Shown: positions 56,007-64,000 of the stretch, in pieces
Position numbering within the stretch: position 1 is the first letter of the stretch
How the letters are laid out: every line of letters starts with the position of its first letter
Assembly (NCBI RefSeq): GCF_947495825.1
Contig: NZ_CANMAH010000004.1
Span: 62,001 to 126,000, forward strand
Length of the DNA stretch: 64,000 bases
Direction of reading: 5' to 3'
Source: an uncultured Psychrobacter sp.
Lineage (GTDB): Bacteria > Pseudomonadota > Gammaproteobacteria > Pseudomonadales > Moraxellaceae
The notes under the pieces: generated by a model
The model's database searches: none
Told to the model about the DNA's origin: nothing
Seen by the model: only the letters and a program-made list of their open reading frames with translations
Position numbers and translations under genes: made by a program

Positions 56007-57245
56007 TTATTTCGATAAGTCGCGTCCACGGCTAGCTTCAATAGCCAAACGCAGCCCATTTAGACGGATAAAGCCTTCTGCATCTTTTTGATCGTAGGCA
56101 CCCGCATCATCTTCAAAAGTTGCGATTTTTTCATCAAATAATGAATCATCAGACTTACGACCAACGACGCTCACCGCACCTTTATATAGCTTCACACGTA
56201 CCGTACCATTGACATACTCTTGTGATTTGTCAATCAACGCTTGTAGCATCATACGCTCAGGACTGAACCAATAACCGTTATAGATGATTTTTGCGTAGCG
56301 CGGCATCAGCTCATCTTTTAGGTGCGCAGCTTCACGATCTAGCGTCAACGACTCGATACCGCGATGCGCTTTTAGCATGATCGTGCCAGCTGGCGTCTCA
56401 TAACAACCGCGTGATTTCATACCGACGTAACGGTTTTCTACAATATCCAAACGGCCAATGCCATGTTTACCGCCAATCTCGTTTAGCTTAATCATGACTT
56501 CATAAGGCTTAAGGGCTTCACCATCGATAGCAACGATATCCCCTTTTTCATACTCTAGTTCTAGATACTGCGGCGCGTCAGGCGCTTCTTCTGGGCTCAC
56601 TGACCAGCGCCACATATCATCTTCGGCTTCTGTATACGGCTCTTCTAACACACCGCCTTCATAAGAGATATGCAAAAGGTTGGCATCCATCGAGTATGGT
56701 GACTTTGTCTTTTGGTTGGCATAGTCGATTGCGATATCGTGCTCTTCGGCGTACTGCATCAAGCTCTCACGGCTAGACAAATCCCACTCGCGCCACGGCG
56801 CAATGGTTACCACATCTGGAGACAAAGCAACTGCACCAAGCTCAAAACGCACTTGGTCATTACCTTTACCAGTTGCGCCATGACTGATTGCATCAGCATT
56901 GTGTTCTTTGGCAATTTCAACCAAACGCTTGGCAATCAATGGTCGTGCAATAGAGGTGCCGAGTAGGTACTCACCTTCATAGATAGCGTTGGCACGAAAC
57001 ATTGGAAACACATAATCGCGAGCAAACTCTTCACGTAAGTCTTCGATATAAATGTTTTTGATACCCATCGCTTCAGCTTTGGCACGTGCTGGTTCAACTT
57101 CCTCACCTTGACCGATGTCAGCAGTAAAAGTAATCACTTCAGCATCATAAGTTTCTTGCAGCCATTTAGCGATAATTGAGGTATCAAGGCCACCTGAATA
57201 TGCTAATACGATTTTATTGATATTTTTTGGATCAAGCTGAGCCAT
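56007..57245 (-). CDS. argG: Argininosuccinate synthase
   Basis: The protein has 412 residues from the ATG at 57245, which has AGGAG six bases upstream; a TTG two codons earlier is also open. It joins citrulline and aspartate with ATP in arginine synthesis. Motifs are the PP-loop [16 protein letters not shown] (about 15-30), [10 protein letters not shown] (about 42), [16 protein letters not shown] (about 114-129), [17 protein letters not shown] (about 180) and [15 protein letters not shown]. It is monocistronic, with no other arg gene adjacent. Confidence 0.97.
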   Translation of the reverse strand: MAQLDPKNINKIVLAYSGGLDTSIIAKWLQETYDAEVITFTADIGQGEEVEPARAKAEAMGIKNIYIEDLREEFARDYVFPMFRANAIYEGEYLLGTSIARPLIAKRLVEIAKEHNADAISHGATGKGNDQVRFELGAVALSPDVVTIAPWREWDLSSRESLMQYAEEHDIAIDYANQKTKSPYSMDANLLHISYEGGVLEEPYTEAEDDMWRWSVSPEEAPDAPQYLELEYEKGDIVAIDGEALKPYEVMIKLNEIGGKHGIGRLDIVENRYVGMKSRGCYETPAGTIMLKAHRGIESLTLDREAAHLKDELMPRYAKIIYNGYWFSPERMMLQALIDKSQEYVNGTVRVKLYKGAVSVVGRKSDDSLFDEKIATFEDDAGAYDQKDAEGFIRLNGLRLAIEASRGRDLSK

Positions 57246-57727
57246 GAACAACTCCTAATATAAGAATTTAGTTATCAGAAAAAATACTGATAATGAATCG
57301 AAGATTAAATTGCCTACTCAGTGTACATCATATTCACAATTGGCAAAAGGACAACGGCTTTGTAGATGGTGATTTATCGAATATATCTACCATATATACT
57401 AGTAATGTTAGGGCATGCGGGCAAAGCTAGCGCGCATGAAAAATGCTACTATTATTAATAGCAGATTAGGTAGTTATATTTGTGCATATATTTAGTCCAG
57501 CGGTCAAATCTGCTATGATGGTTGGGGTTTATACCTCGTTATAAATAAACACAGTGACGAACAAGCAGCGTTATCGTTATGTAGAACAAGCCATTTGATC
57601 GTAATTTTTTATAATTAAGATATTAGATCAAAAACCTTTGCCCAAATCAAAATTACCTCGTTGCAGTGTTTATAGCTTAGTATAGTTTACTACCCTCTTT
57701 TTTCACTACCTCAAGACATAGAACACT
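57246..57727. other. Divergent intergenic region, argG / pyrC
   Basis: About 482 bases, AT-rich apart from a short GC-rich patch at about 57415-57440 (CATGCG near CGCATG, an imperfect inverted pair). No ARG box or pyrimidine attenuator structure was recognised. Confidence 0.4.
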
Positions 57728-58807
57728 ATGACTCAAACTACTGATTCCATTAAAGAGTTAACCATCCTTCAGCCTGATGATTGGCATATTCATTTACGTG
57801 ATGATAAAGCACTAGCGACCACTGTCAAACATGCAGCAGCCAGTTTTAATCGCGTTATTTGCATGCCAAACTTGGTACCACCAGTCAAAAACTTAGATGA
57901 TGCTCGCGCTTATCGTGAGCGCATATTGCAACACCTACAAGCCAGCGATTTAGATGCTGAGCGCAAAGCGGCCTTTGATCCGCGAATGACTTTGTATCTA
58001 ACCAACCAAACCACTGCAAAAGATATCGAGCTGGCTGCACAGTCTGGTTTCGTACAAGCAGTTAAGCTTTATCCAGCAGGAGCCACAACCAACTCTGCCG
58101 ATGGCGTAACTGACATCAATGCTTGCGTTAATGTGTTCGAAGCCATGGAAAAGCACAATCTGCCTCTGCTATTGCATGGCGAGGTAACGCACGATCATGT
58201 CGACATCTTTGATCGTGAAAAGCGATTTTTGGAAGAAGTGCTTGGACAAATTATCGCCAAATTCCCTACTCTTAAGATTGTGATGGAACATATTACTACT
58301 AGTGACGCCGCTGACTTTGTCTTGGCACAAGGCAATCAGGTAGCAGCTACGATTACCCCGCAGCACCTAATGTTTAATCGTAACCATTTGCTGCTTGGCG
58401 GTATCAAGCCACACTTCTACTGTTTGCCTATCCTAAAACGCAAACAGCATCAAGAAGTACTGCTCAATGTGGCTACTAGTGGCAGTCCAAAGTTCTTTTT
58501 GGGCACAGACTCAGCGCCACACGCCACAGACAAAAAAGAAGCTGCTTGTGGCTGCGCGGGCTGTTATAGCTCATCAATAGCGCTGCCTTTATATGCCACT
58601 GCATTTGATAGTATTGGTAAAATTGACAAATTAGAAGGCTTTGCCAGTCGTTTTGGTGCTCAGTTTTATGGACTGCCAGTCAATGAAAACACCATTACTC
58701 TAACCAATAATCCTATGCAAGTACCGGCAGGTTACCCTTATTTTGATGGACAAACGCTTACCCCACTTATGGCTGGTGAGACGCTACCATGGTCTATCAA
58801 AGCTTAA
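57728..58807 (+). CDS. pyrC: Dihydroorotase (type II)
   Basis: The protein has 359 residues. It cyclises carbamoyl-aspartate to dihydroorotate in pyrimidine synthesis. The metal motif [10 protein letters not shown] is at about residues 17-26; [11 protein letters not shown] (about 48-58), [13 protein letters not shown] (carboxylated Lys, about 112-124), LLLHGEVT (about 148), MEHITT (about 189) and [21 protein letters not shown] (about 258-278, two segments) complete the site. It is a single gene, ATG 57728. Confidence 0.97.
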   Translation: MTQTTDSIKELTILQPDDWHIHLRDDKALATTVKHAAASFNRVICMPNLVPPVKNLDDARAYRERILQHLQASDLDAERKAAFDPRMTLYLTNQTTAKDIELAAQSGFVQAVKLYPAGATTNSADGVTDINACVNVFEAMEKHNLPLLLHGEVTHDHVDIFDREKRFLEEVLGQIIAKFPTLKIVMEHITTSDAADFVLAQGNQVAATITPQHLMFNRNHLLLGGIKPHFYCLPILKRKQHQEVLLNVATSGSPKFFLGTDSAPHATDKKEAACGCAGCYSSSIALPLYATAFDSIGKIDKLEGFASRFGAQFYGLPVNENTITLTNNPMQVPAGYPYFDGQTLTPLMAGETLPWSIKA

Positions 58808-58933
58808 ACCGTACTTAAAACCCTTAATGCGACTGAGATGCTGTGAGTGTTCCATTGCTACTACGTTAGTAGTATTGGACACTTTTAGCATGTCAATGTA
58901 TTTATATCATCGATAAAAGTGACTTAACTTAAT

Positions 58934-59743
58934 ATGACCATTCAAAACGACGCTACCTTGTCTAATGATGATTCATTACACATTCAAACTAATAAGCCTT
59001 CATGTAATAATAAAGGTATAGACTCACCTACTGACTCTAATGCCAACCAAACCAATGAGGAGACTGAGCAAGACTTGGCTCCCATGACTATGAAAGAGCG
59101 CTTTCGTAAGTTTATACCCGTCATTGTAGATGTAGAGACAGCAGGTTTTAATGCACAAACTGACGCATTGCTTGAAATTGCTTGTATTCCAATCTTATTA
59201 AACGAGGATGGCATATTTTATCCAGGAGAAGCGCTTAACGCTCATATTGAGCCTTTTGAAGGTGCCAATTTAGAGCCGCGATCATTGGCATTTACTGGTA
59301 TTGATCCCAACAATCCAATGCGTAAAGCGATTGCAGAAGATGAAAAAACGGCCCTACGCCGTATATTTAAAAGTTTAAAAGAAGTGCGCCGCGCCGAAGA
59401 CTGCCGTCAATGCGTGCTAGTCGGTCACAATGCTCATTTTGACTTAGCATTCTTAAATGCTGCGGTCATGCGTACCAATAGCAAAAATCACAATCCGTTT
59501 CATCAGTTCTCAGTATTTGACACGGTTACTTTATCAGCGCTAGCTTTTGGTCAGACAGTACTTGCACGTGCCTGTAAAGCCGCGGGTCTTGAGTTTGACG
59601 GTAATCACGCTCACTCAGCACTCTATGATACCCAAAAGACTGCTGAGTTATTTTGTCATATTTTAAACCACTATCCTATGCTGCCTAATGCTTTACATAC
59701 TGAGCAAACAGAGGTAGAGTTGAATGACAACGACGACGAATAA
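58934..59743 (+). CDS. rnt: Ribonuclease T
   Basis: The protein has 269 residues. RNase T trims tRNA 3' ends and other stable RNAs. The DEDD exonuclease motifs are IVDVETAGFNAQTDALLEIA (about 64-83), VLVGHNAHFDLAFL (about 162-175) and HAHSALYDTQKTAELF (about 223-238). The first ~50 residues are polar, low-complexity and not part of the domain; an internal Met at codon 51 (ATG 59084) would give a protein of normal size. A tRNA-Glu gene lies 0.5 kb downstream. The upstream start has no strong ribosome site. Confidence 0.94.
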   Translation: MTIQNDATLSNDDSLHIQTNKPSCNNKGIDSPTDSNANQTNEETEQDLAPMTMKERFRKFIPVIVDVETAGFNAQTDALLEIACIPILLNEDGIFYPGEALNAHIEPFEGANLEPRSLAFTGIDPNNPMRKAIAEDEKTALRRIFKSLKEVRRAEDCRQCVLVGHNAHFDLAFLNAAVMRTNSKNHNPFHQFSVFDTVTLSALAFGQTVLARACKAAGLEFDGNHAHSALYDTQKTAELFCHILNHYPMLPNALHTEQTEVELNDNDDE

Positions 59744-60046
59744 ACAGTAGCAGATGGATATTATTACATTTATTGGTCAGTAAGTTGATTTTAGTACTTA
59801 AATAACTTCACCATCTTGATTTTATAATCAATAAGAAGATAACTGTGAAAACCATAGTGAACAATAAGAAAGATGACTGTCTATTAAGGTTCATACATTC
59901 TACTGCATAAGTAAAATTGATAGCGCACTTCTCTTCTATGGCCTCTATCCATATCAACACAGTAATTTTCTGTAGATGATCTGAGTTGCTCACATCCTAT
60001 GTCATGTACGCAATACGCTATATAGGAACGACGGAGGGACTTTATA
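59744..60046. other. Intergenic region after rnt
   Basis: About 303 bases. It contains the inverted repeat TTGATT-TTAT-AATCAA (59816-59831), which lacks a T-run and could be an operator or a weak hairpin. GGAGGG at about 60030-60035 is the ribosome site for the small gene downstream. Confidence 0.4.
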
Positions 60047-60244
60047 ATGGATCCACAATTTAAATTATGGGCTACCATTCTTGGTTATATGTTACTGGCC
60101 GTGACTATCAGTGCTTGCACTTCTCTATGGATTCGCCATCATTTAAAAAGTAAGGACTTGCATCCCCGCCGCGCTATCAAAAAAAGATATTTAATTTTAA
60201 AAAGACGAAGAAAAAGGCTTGACACAAAGCGTAGACGCCATTAG
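60047..60244 (+). CDS. Small membrane protein with basic C-terminal tail
   Basis: The protein has 65 residues. GGAGGG lies about 10 bases before ATG 60047. One transmembrane helix (about 6-27, LWATILGYMLLAVTISACTS) is followed by a very basic tail (RRAIKKRYLILKRRRKRLDT...RRRH) that by the positive-inside rule faces the cytoplasm and could bind nucleic acid or anionic lipid. I recognise no family. The tRNA-Glu promoter overlaps its last 26 bases. Confidence 0.7.
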   Translation: MDPQFKLWATILGYMLLAVTISACTSLWIRHHLKSKDLHPRRAIKKRYLILKRRRKRLDTKRRRH

Positions 60245-60247
60245 AAT
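60219..60247 (+). promoter_or_regulatory. Promoter of tRNA-Glu
   Basis: -35 TTGACA (60219-60224), 17-base spacer, -10 TAGAAT (60242-60247). The -10 begins with the TAG stop codon of the small membrane protein. AAAAAGGC before the -35 is the same as at tRNA-Asn copy 1. Confidence 0.88.
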
Positions 60248-60297
60248 GTGCACCACTTCAGCATAAACGGTGAAAGCAGCTGAAGGTGTAGTACCTA

Positions 60298-60373
60298 GTC
60301 CCCATCGTCTAGAGGCCTAGGACACCGCCCTTTCACGGCGGTAACGGGGGTTCGAATCCCCCTGGGGACGCCA
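60298..60373 (+). tRNA. tRNA-Glu(TTC)
   Basis: The 76-base gene has acceptor GTCCCCA / TGGGGAC, anticodon TTC in CCTTTCACGG, T-arm GGTTCGAATCC, and an encoded CCA end. Confidence 0.98.
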
Positions 60374-60411
60374 TATATTAAATCGCTATAGCAGTTAATT
60401 TAGCGTTTTTT

Positions 60412-60449
60412 AAGCCTATAAAATCTAACGGATTTTATAGGCTTTTTTT
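60412..60449 (+). terminator. Terminator after tRNA-Glu
   Basis: AAGCCTATAAAATC pairs with GATTTTATAGGCTT, followed by a T-run then ATG. Confidence 0.95.
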
Positions 60450-60507
60450 ATGCCTGTCATTTTACTCTAGTGGCTTCGCTGTTCTAGTTGTTCTATACGC
60501 AAAATAT

Positions 60508-60537
60508 AAAAAGCCAGCAGGACGCTGGCTTTTTATA
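60508..60537. terminator. Terminator of the BLUF gene (bidirectional shape)
   Basis: AAAAAGCCAGC pairs with GCTGGCTTTTT around a short loop, just past the BLUF stop codon on the minus strand. Confidence 0.92.
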
Positions 60538-60560
60538 GAGCATTATGAATTTATCTACTA

Positions 60561-61163
60561 CTAAAACTTATCAGAGAGCATAAACCATAACAATGCCAAT
60601 ATAATAAGTGCACCTAGTACCGTTTGAATCAAGAAAAAGGCTTGGTGCTGTCCCACCACCTTTCCTAACGTCAGACCTAGTGCATTATACTTTATCGGTT
60701 GAGCATCGACGTCGCCTGTTTCTTCTTGCTCTTTATAATAACCTTTTAATATTTTCAAGAATTGCTTCCATTCATTAGGGGCCCAATTATAGGGTTTAAA
60801 AGGCATAAGTGCCTTCGCTTTAGGATCATTAATCATCCAACGTTCAAGGATGATGGAGCGTAACGACCATCCAGTAAAACCGCGCTCATCAATCGCCGAA
60901 AACTCTAGGGTTTGTATATCTTTGTGTCTATCATCTAATAAAAGACGGTTTTTTAAATTGGTTAATACTTGCTCTGACCCTTCTACGCACTGAAAAAAAT
61001 AACCATTGCCATAGCAAAGTACACCAGTGATGTTATCGTCCTTATTGTTTTTTATAGAACATTCAGCAATGTCATTTAATGTGCCAGCGCCTGACAGTCC
61101 AGTAGAAGTAATTCGGCTAATATACACAAACTGATAAAGATCTAATTCTTCTGATTTGTTCAT
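60561..61163 (-). CDS. BLUF blue-light sensor with C-terminal membrane anchor
   Basis: The protein has 200 residues from the ATG at 61163 (MNKSEELDLYQF); a TTG 13 codons upstream is open. The BLUF domain (about 8-105) has the photoactive Tyr in FVYISR (Tyr14), NITGVLCYGNGYFFQCVEG with the conserved Asn and Gln, and WSLRSI in place of the usual W-S-M. BLUF domains bind FAD and change hydrogen bonding in blue light. A linker (about 115-170) leads to one transmembrane helix at the very C-terminus (FFLIQTVLGALIILALLWFML). No output enzyme domain or neighbouring partner is present, so the signal route is unknown. Confidence 0.88.
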   Translation of the reverse strand: MNKSEELDLYQFVYISRITSTGLSGAGTLNDIAECSIKNNKDDNITGVLCYGNGYFFQCVEGSEQVLTNLKNRLLLDDRHKDIQTLEFSAIDERGFTGWSLRSIILERWMINDPKAKALMPFKPYNWAPNEWKQFLKILKGYYKEQEETGDVDAQPIKYNALGLTLGKVVGQHQAFFLIQTVLGALIILALLWFMLSDKF

Positions 61164-61628
61164 AGTAATAACGTCTGACAAGTAAATGCCCCTTAAAGTC
61201 AAGCGAATGAGCGCCCATCATTTTTAAAATAAAAAAACAAAACCAAAAACAAGACTTAATATCTTGTCATATTGTTGATATTATAAGTTTTATTGTTAAT
61301 TGTATTAACTTAGTTACATGATAAGGCAGTTTGGTCAACTAAGCAACTTAATACGTAACATAGCCCCAAAGAATTGTAACCAGACAATGTTCTATACTTC
61401 GCCTTATATTCGCAAATGTAGATATATCAAGGGCTAACGCAGTTTATAACCGAGCAAACATAAAATAAATAATTTTGTTACTGTACTACGTCAACACTAC
61501 GTTAATAGACACTTATAACTATTGTGTTGTGATAAGGAAGAATCGATAAAAATGACAGATAGCGTAACAAGTTTGCTACTGATAGCCGTTATCGTCGATA
61601 GGAATAGAGATATAGAAAAAGAAGAGTT
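61164..61628. other. Intergenic region between ispD and the BLUF gene
   Basis: About 465 bases, AT-rich, with both flanking genes on the minus strand; it holds the BLUF promoter. No terminator hairpin for ispD or RNA gene was recognised. Confidence 0.35.
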
Positions 61629-62396
61629 TTAGTTTTGGGCGGTTAAGATGGCTGTTAATAATATAGCATCGTCAGGATAGGTAAGCTTGATGTTTTGACG
61701 ACTGCCATTAACCAGTCGAATAGGAAGGTTTAGGTGCTCAAAGGCGCTGGCTTCATCTGTAATCATAAGCTGATGTTCAGACACATAAGCCAATACTTGC
61801 TGCAATTGATCCAAGCGAAATACTTGCGGTGTTTGCGCTTGCCACATGTTACTACGATCGATCGTGCGCTTAGCATAGGGGTGTGTGCTACCGCCAATCA
61901 TAGCATCACTCACAGAAGGGATGTTTGCAAGCTCAGATATAGCGTTAGACTGCAGGCAGGACTCCTTTAGAGTATCGGCGACAGGAGTAGCTAGAATAGC
62001 GCCATACGGCTCTAGCATTGCCGCTTCGATGACTTTATCAATATCAAGACTTGGAACGGCAGGACGCGCGGCATCATGAATCAGAACCAAATCCGAATCT
62101 TTGGCACCTGCGTTACTAATTGCCTTGACACCTGCTAGTACCGACTGCCAACGTTCAATTCCACCTATAGCATAATGTATAGGAAGCTTAAAATTGAGCG
62201 TCTGCGCCGTATTGTCATTTGCCGCTATCACCAATAGGCACTCATCAATATATGCACTACTAGCAAGTCTTGCTACGCTGTTTTGTAGTAGCGTCTGTCC
62301 TTGCAATTTTGTATATTGCTTAGCGATAGATGCACCGAAACGACTACCGCGACCTGCAGCGACAATCATCGCGTGTACACTAGGTTTGGTATTCAT
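61629..62396 (-). CDS. ispD: 2-C-methyl-D-erythritol 4-phosphate cytidylyltransferase
   Basis: The protein has 255 residues. It makes CDP-ME in the MEP isoprenoid pathway. Motifs are IVAAGRGSRFGASIAKQY (about 12-29), VLIHDAARPAVPSLD (about 103-117), PVADTLKE (about 137), and AQTPQVFRLDQL (about 188). Its place in an eno-ftsB-ispD cluster is the normal gammaproteobacterial order. The 123-base gap to ftsB shows no terminator, so read-through is possible. Confidence 0.95.
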   Translation of the reverse strand: MNTKPSVHAMIVAAGRGSRFGASIAKQYTKLQGQTLLQNSVARLASSAYIDECLLVIAANDNTAQTLNFKLPIHYAIGGIERWQSVLAGVKAISNAGAKDSDLVLIHDAARPAVPSLDIDKVIEAAMLEPYGAILATPVADTLKESCLQSNAISELANIPSVSDAMIGGSTHPYAKRTIDRSNMWQAQTPQVFRLDQLQQVLAYVSEHQLMITDEASAFEHLNLPIRLVNGSRQNIKLTYPDDAILLTAILTAQN

Positions 62397-62519
62397 AACG
62401 TGCTACTCATGGTTACAGTCCATCACAACCTTGCTCAAAAAAGATATATTTTAAGAGTTAACATAGAGATAAATAGAGTCGTCATTATACAGGAAGGATT
62501 TGATGAAACCTCAAAAAAG

Positions 62520-62828
62520 CTACTGTCGACTGTGGGTGGTGGGTGCGGTTGATACTTGCACAAAGGTCTCGTTTGGCTTAATTAATCCTAAGTCTAAACG
62601 AGCGTGCTCTTCTACTGCTTCAAGACCGTTTTTTAGGTCATGCACATCAGTACGTAACAAGTTATTGGCCGCCACTTGATTATCATTTAGGCGCTGCTGA
62701 TCTTCAATTTGAGTAAGCAGTTTTTTATGCTCAAATCGACCATTTTCACCCAACCAATACTGATATTGCAGTCCTAATAGTACTGCAACAGCTAAAGCGA
62801 GTAATATAAATTGGCTAAAGTATTTCAT
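62520..62828 (-). CDS. ftsB: Cell division protein FtsB
   Basis: The protein has 102 residues. It is a bitopic inner-membrane divisome protein that forms a complex with FtsL and FtsQ. One N-terminal transmembrane helix (FILLALAVAVLLGLQYQYWL, about 6-25) is followed by a periplasmic coiled coil (about 30-65) and the family motif LLRTDVHDLKNGLEAVEEHA with RLDLGLIKPNETFVQV. Short distance to eno upstream supports a common transcript. Confidence 0.93.
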   Translation of the reverse strand: MKYFSQFILLALAVAVLLGLQYQYWLGENGRFEHKKLLTQIEDQQRLNDNQVAANNLLRTDVHDLKNGLEAVEEHARLDLGLIKPNETFVQVSTAPTTHSRQ

Positions 62829-62942
62829 AAAACGATAACGCCAAATAATATAAAGATACCAAATAAAGACTAGCTAAGCTTACTAGACGATATATAAATC
62901 CTCATATATCGTCTAGTATTAACCATCAATATAGCTTAAATG

Positions 62943-64000
<1,058 letters not shown>

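Overview
The window looks like a chromosomal segment of a Gammaproteobacterium of the Moraxellaceae, most probably Psychrobacter. The basis is AT-rich intergenic DNA, a long-form isocitrate lyase, an eno-ftsB-ispD cluster, and the overall similarity of the proteins to Psychrobacter/Acinetobacter families. Genus assignment is recognition, not a database result. Most of the window is housekeeping DNA. I see no phage, insertion sequence, CRISPR array or plasmid functions.

Layout. 1-3.5 kb: tail of an unknown gene, then a minus-strand cluster of a radical-SAM ArsS-type protein, a DUF547 protein and two glycosyltransferases, the set tied to arsenosugar-type biosynthesis. 3.8-10.7 kb: plus-strand lipoprotein amidohydrolase, alpha/beta hydrolase, dapD, queE, a DMT permease and a TRIC-type channel. 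10.7-18.1 kb: recJ, three small uncharacterised genes, a HisC-type aminotransferase and uvrB. 18.5-25.3 kb: a Dps protein, CDF transporter, acyl-CoA thioesterase, aspartate aminotransferase, two identical tRNA-Asn genes, a ribbon-helix-helix-like protein, a lipoprotein gene with a disturbed 5' end, and tRNA-Ser. 25.3-35 kb: a divergent GAPDH, a PIF1-type helicase, an aldehyde/alcohol dehydrogenase/DUF779 group, a secreted metallo-hydrolase, and a Tat-exported FMN dehydrogenase broken by one in-frame TGA. 35-45 kb: a protein built of nine 11-residue repeats, tkt, serS, a YcxB protein, a second Dps, a DUF2057 protein, an Hda-like protein and a PerM/AI-2E permease. 45-64 kb: purM-purN, a second aldehyde dehydrogenase, a LysR regulator, isocitrate lyase, a CYTH-CHAD protein, an L,D-transpeptidase, argG, pyrC, RNase T, a small membrane protein, tRNA-Glu, a membrane-anchored BLUF photoreceptor, ispD, ftsB and the start-truncated eno.

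Functional themes. Several genes serve C2/alcohol and gluconeogenic metabolism (aldehyde and alcohol dehydrogenases, isocitrate lyase, GAPDH, transketolase, enolase) and fit an organism living on acetate, ethanol and organic acids. Others serve nucleotide and amino acid synthesis (purMN, pyrC, argG, dapD, aspartate aminotransferase). Stress functions include two Dps ferritins, UvrB, RecJ and the 11-residue-repeat protein.

Least ordinary items: the hendecad-repeat protein (35.1-35.5 kb); the lipoprotein whose only good start lies one frame off behind a T_TTA_AAA heptamer (24.2 kb); the single nonsense codon in an otherwise intact FMN dehydrogenase (34.23 kb); the tendency of terminators in this window to have ATG directly after the T-tract; two look-alike terminators flanking the hisC-type gene; and the BLUF protein with a C-terminal membrane helix. 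I did not find a clear multi-gene system that is wholly new.
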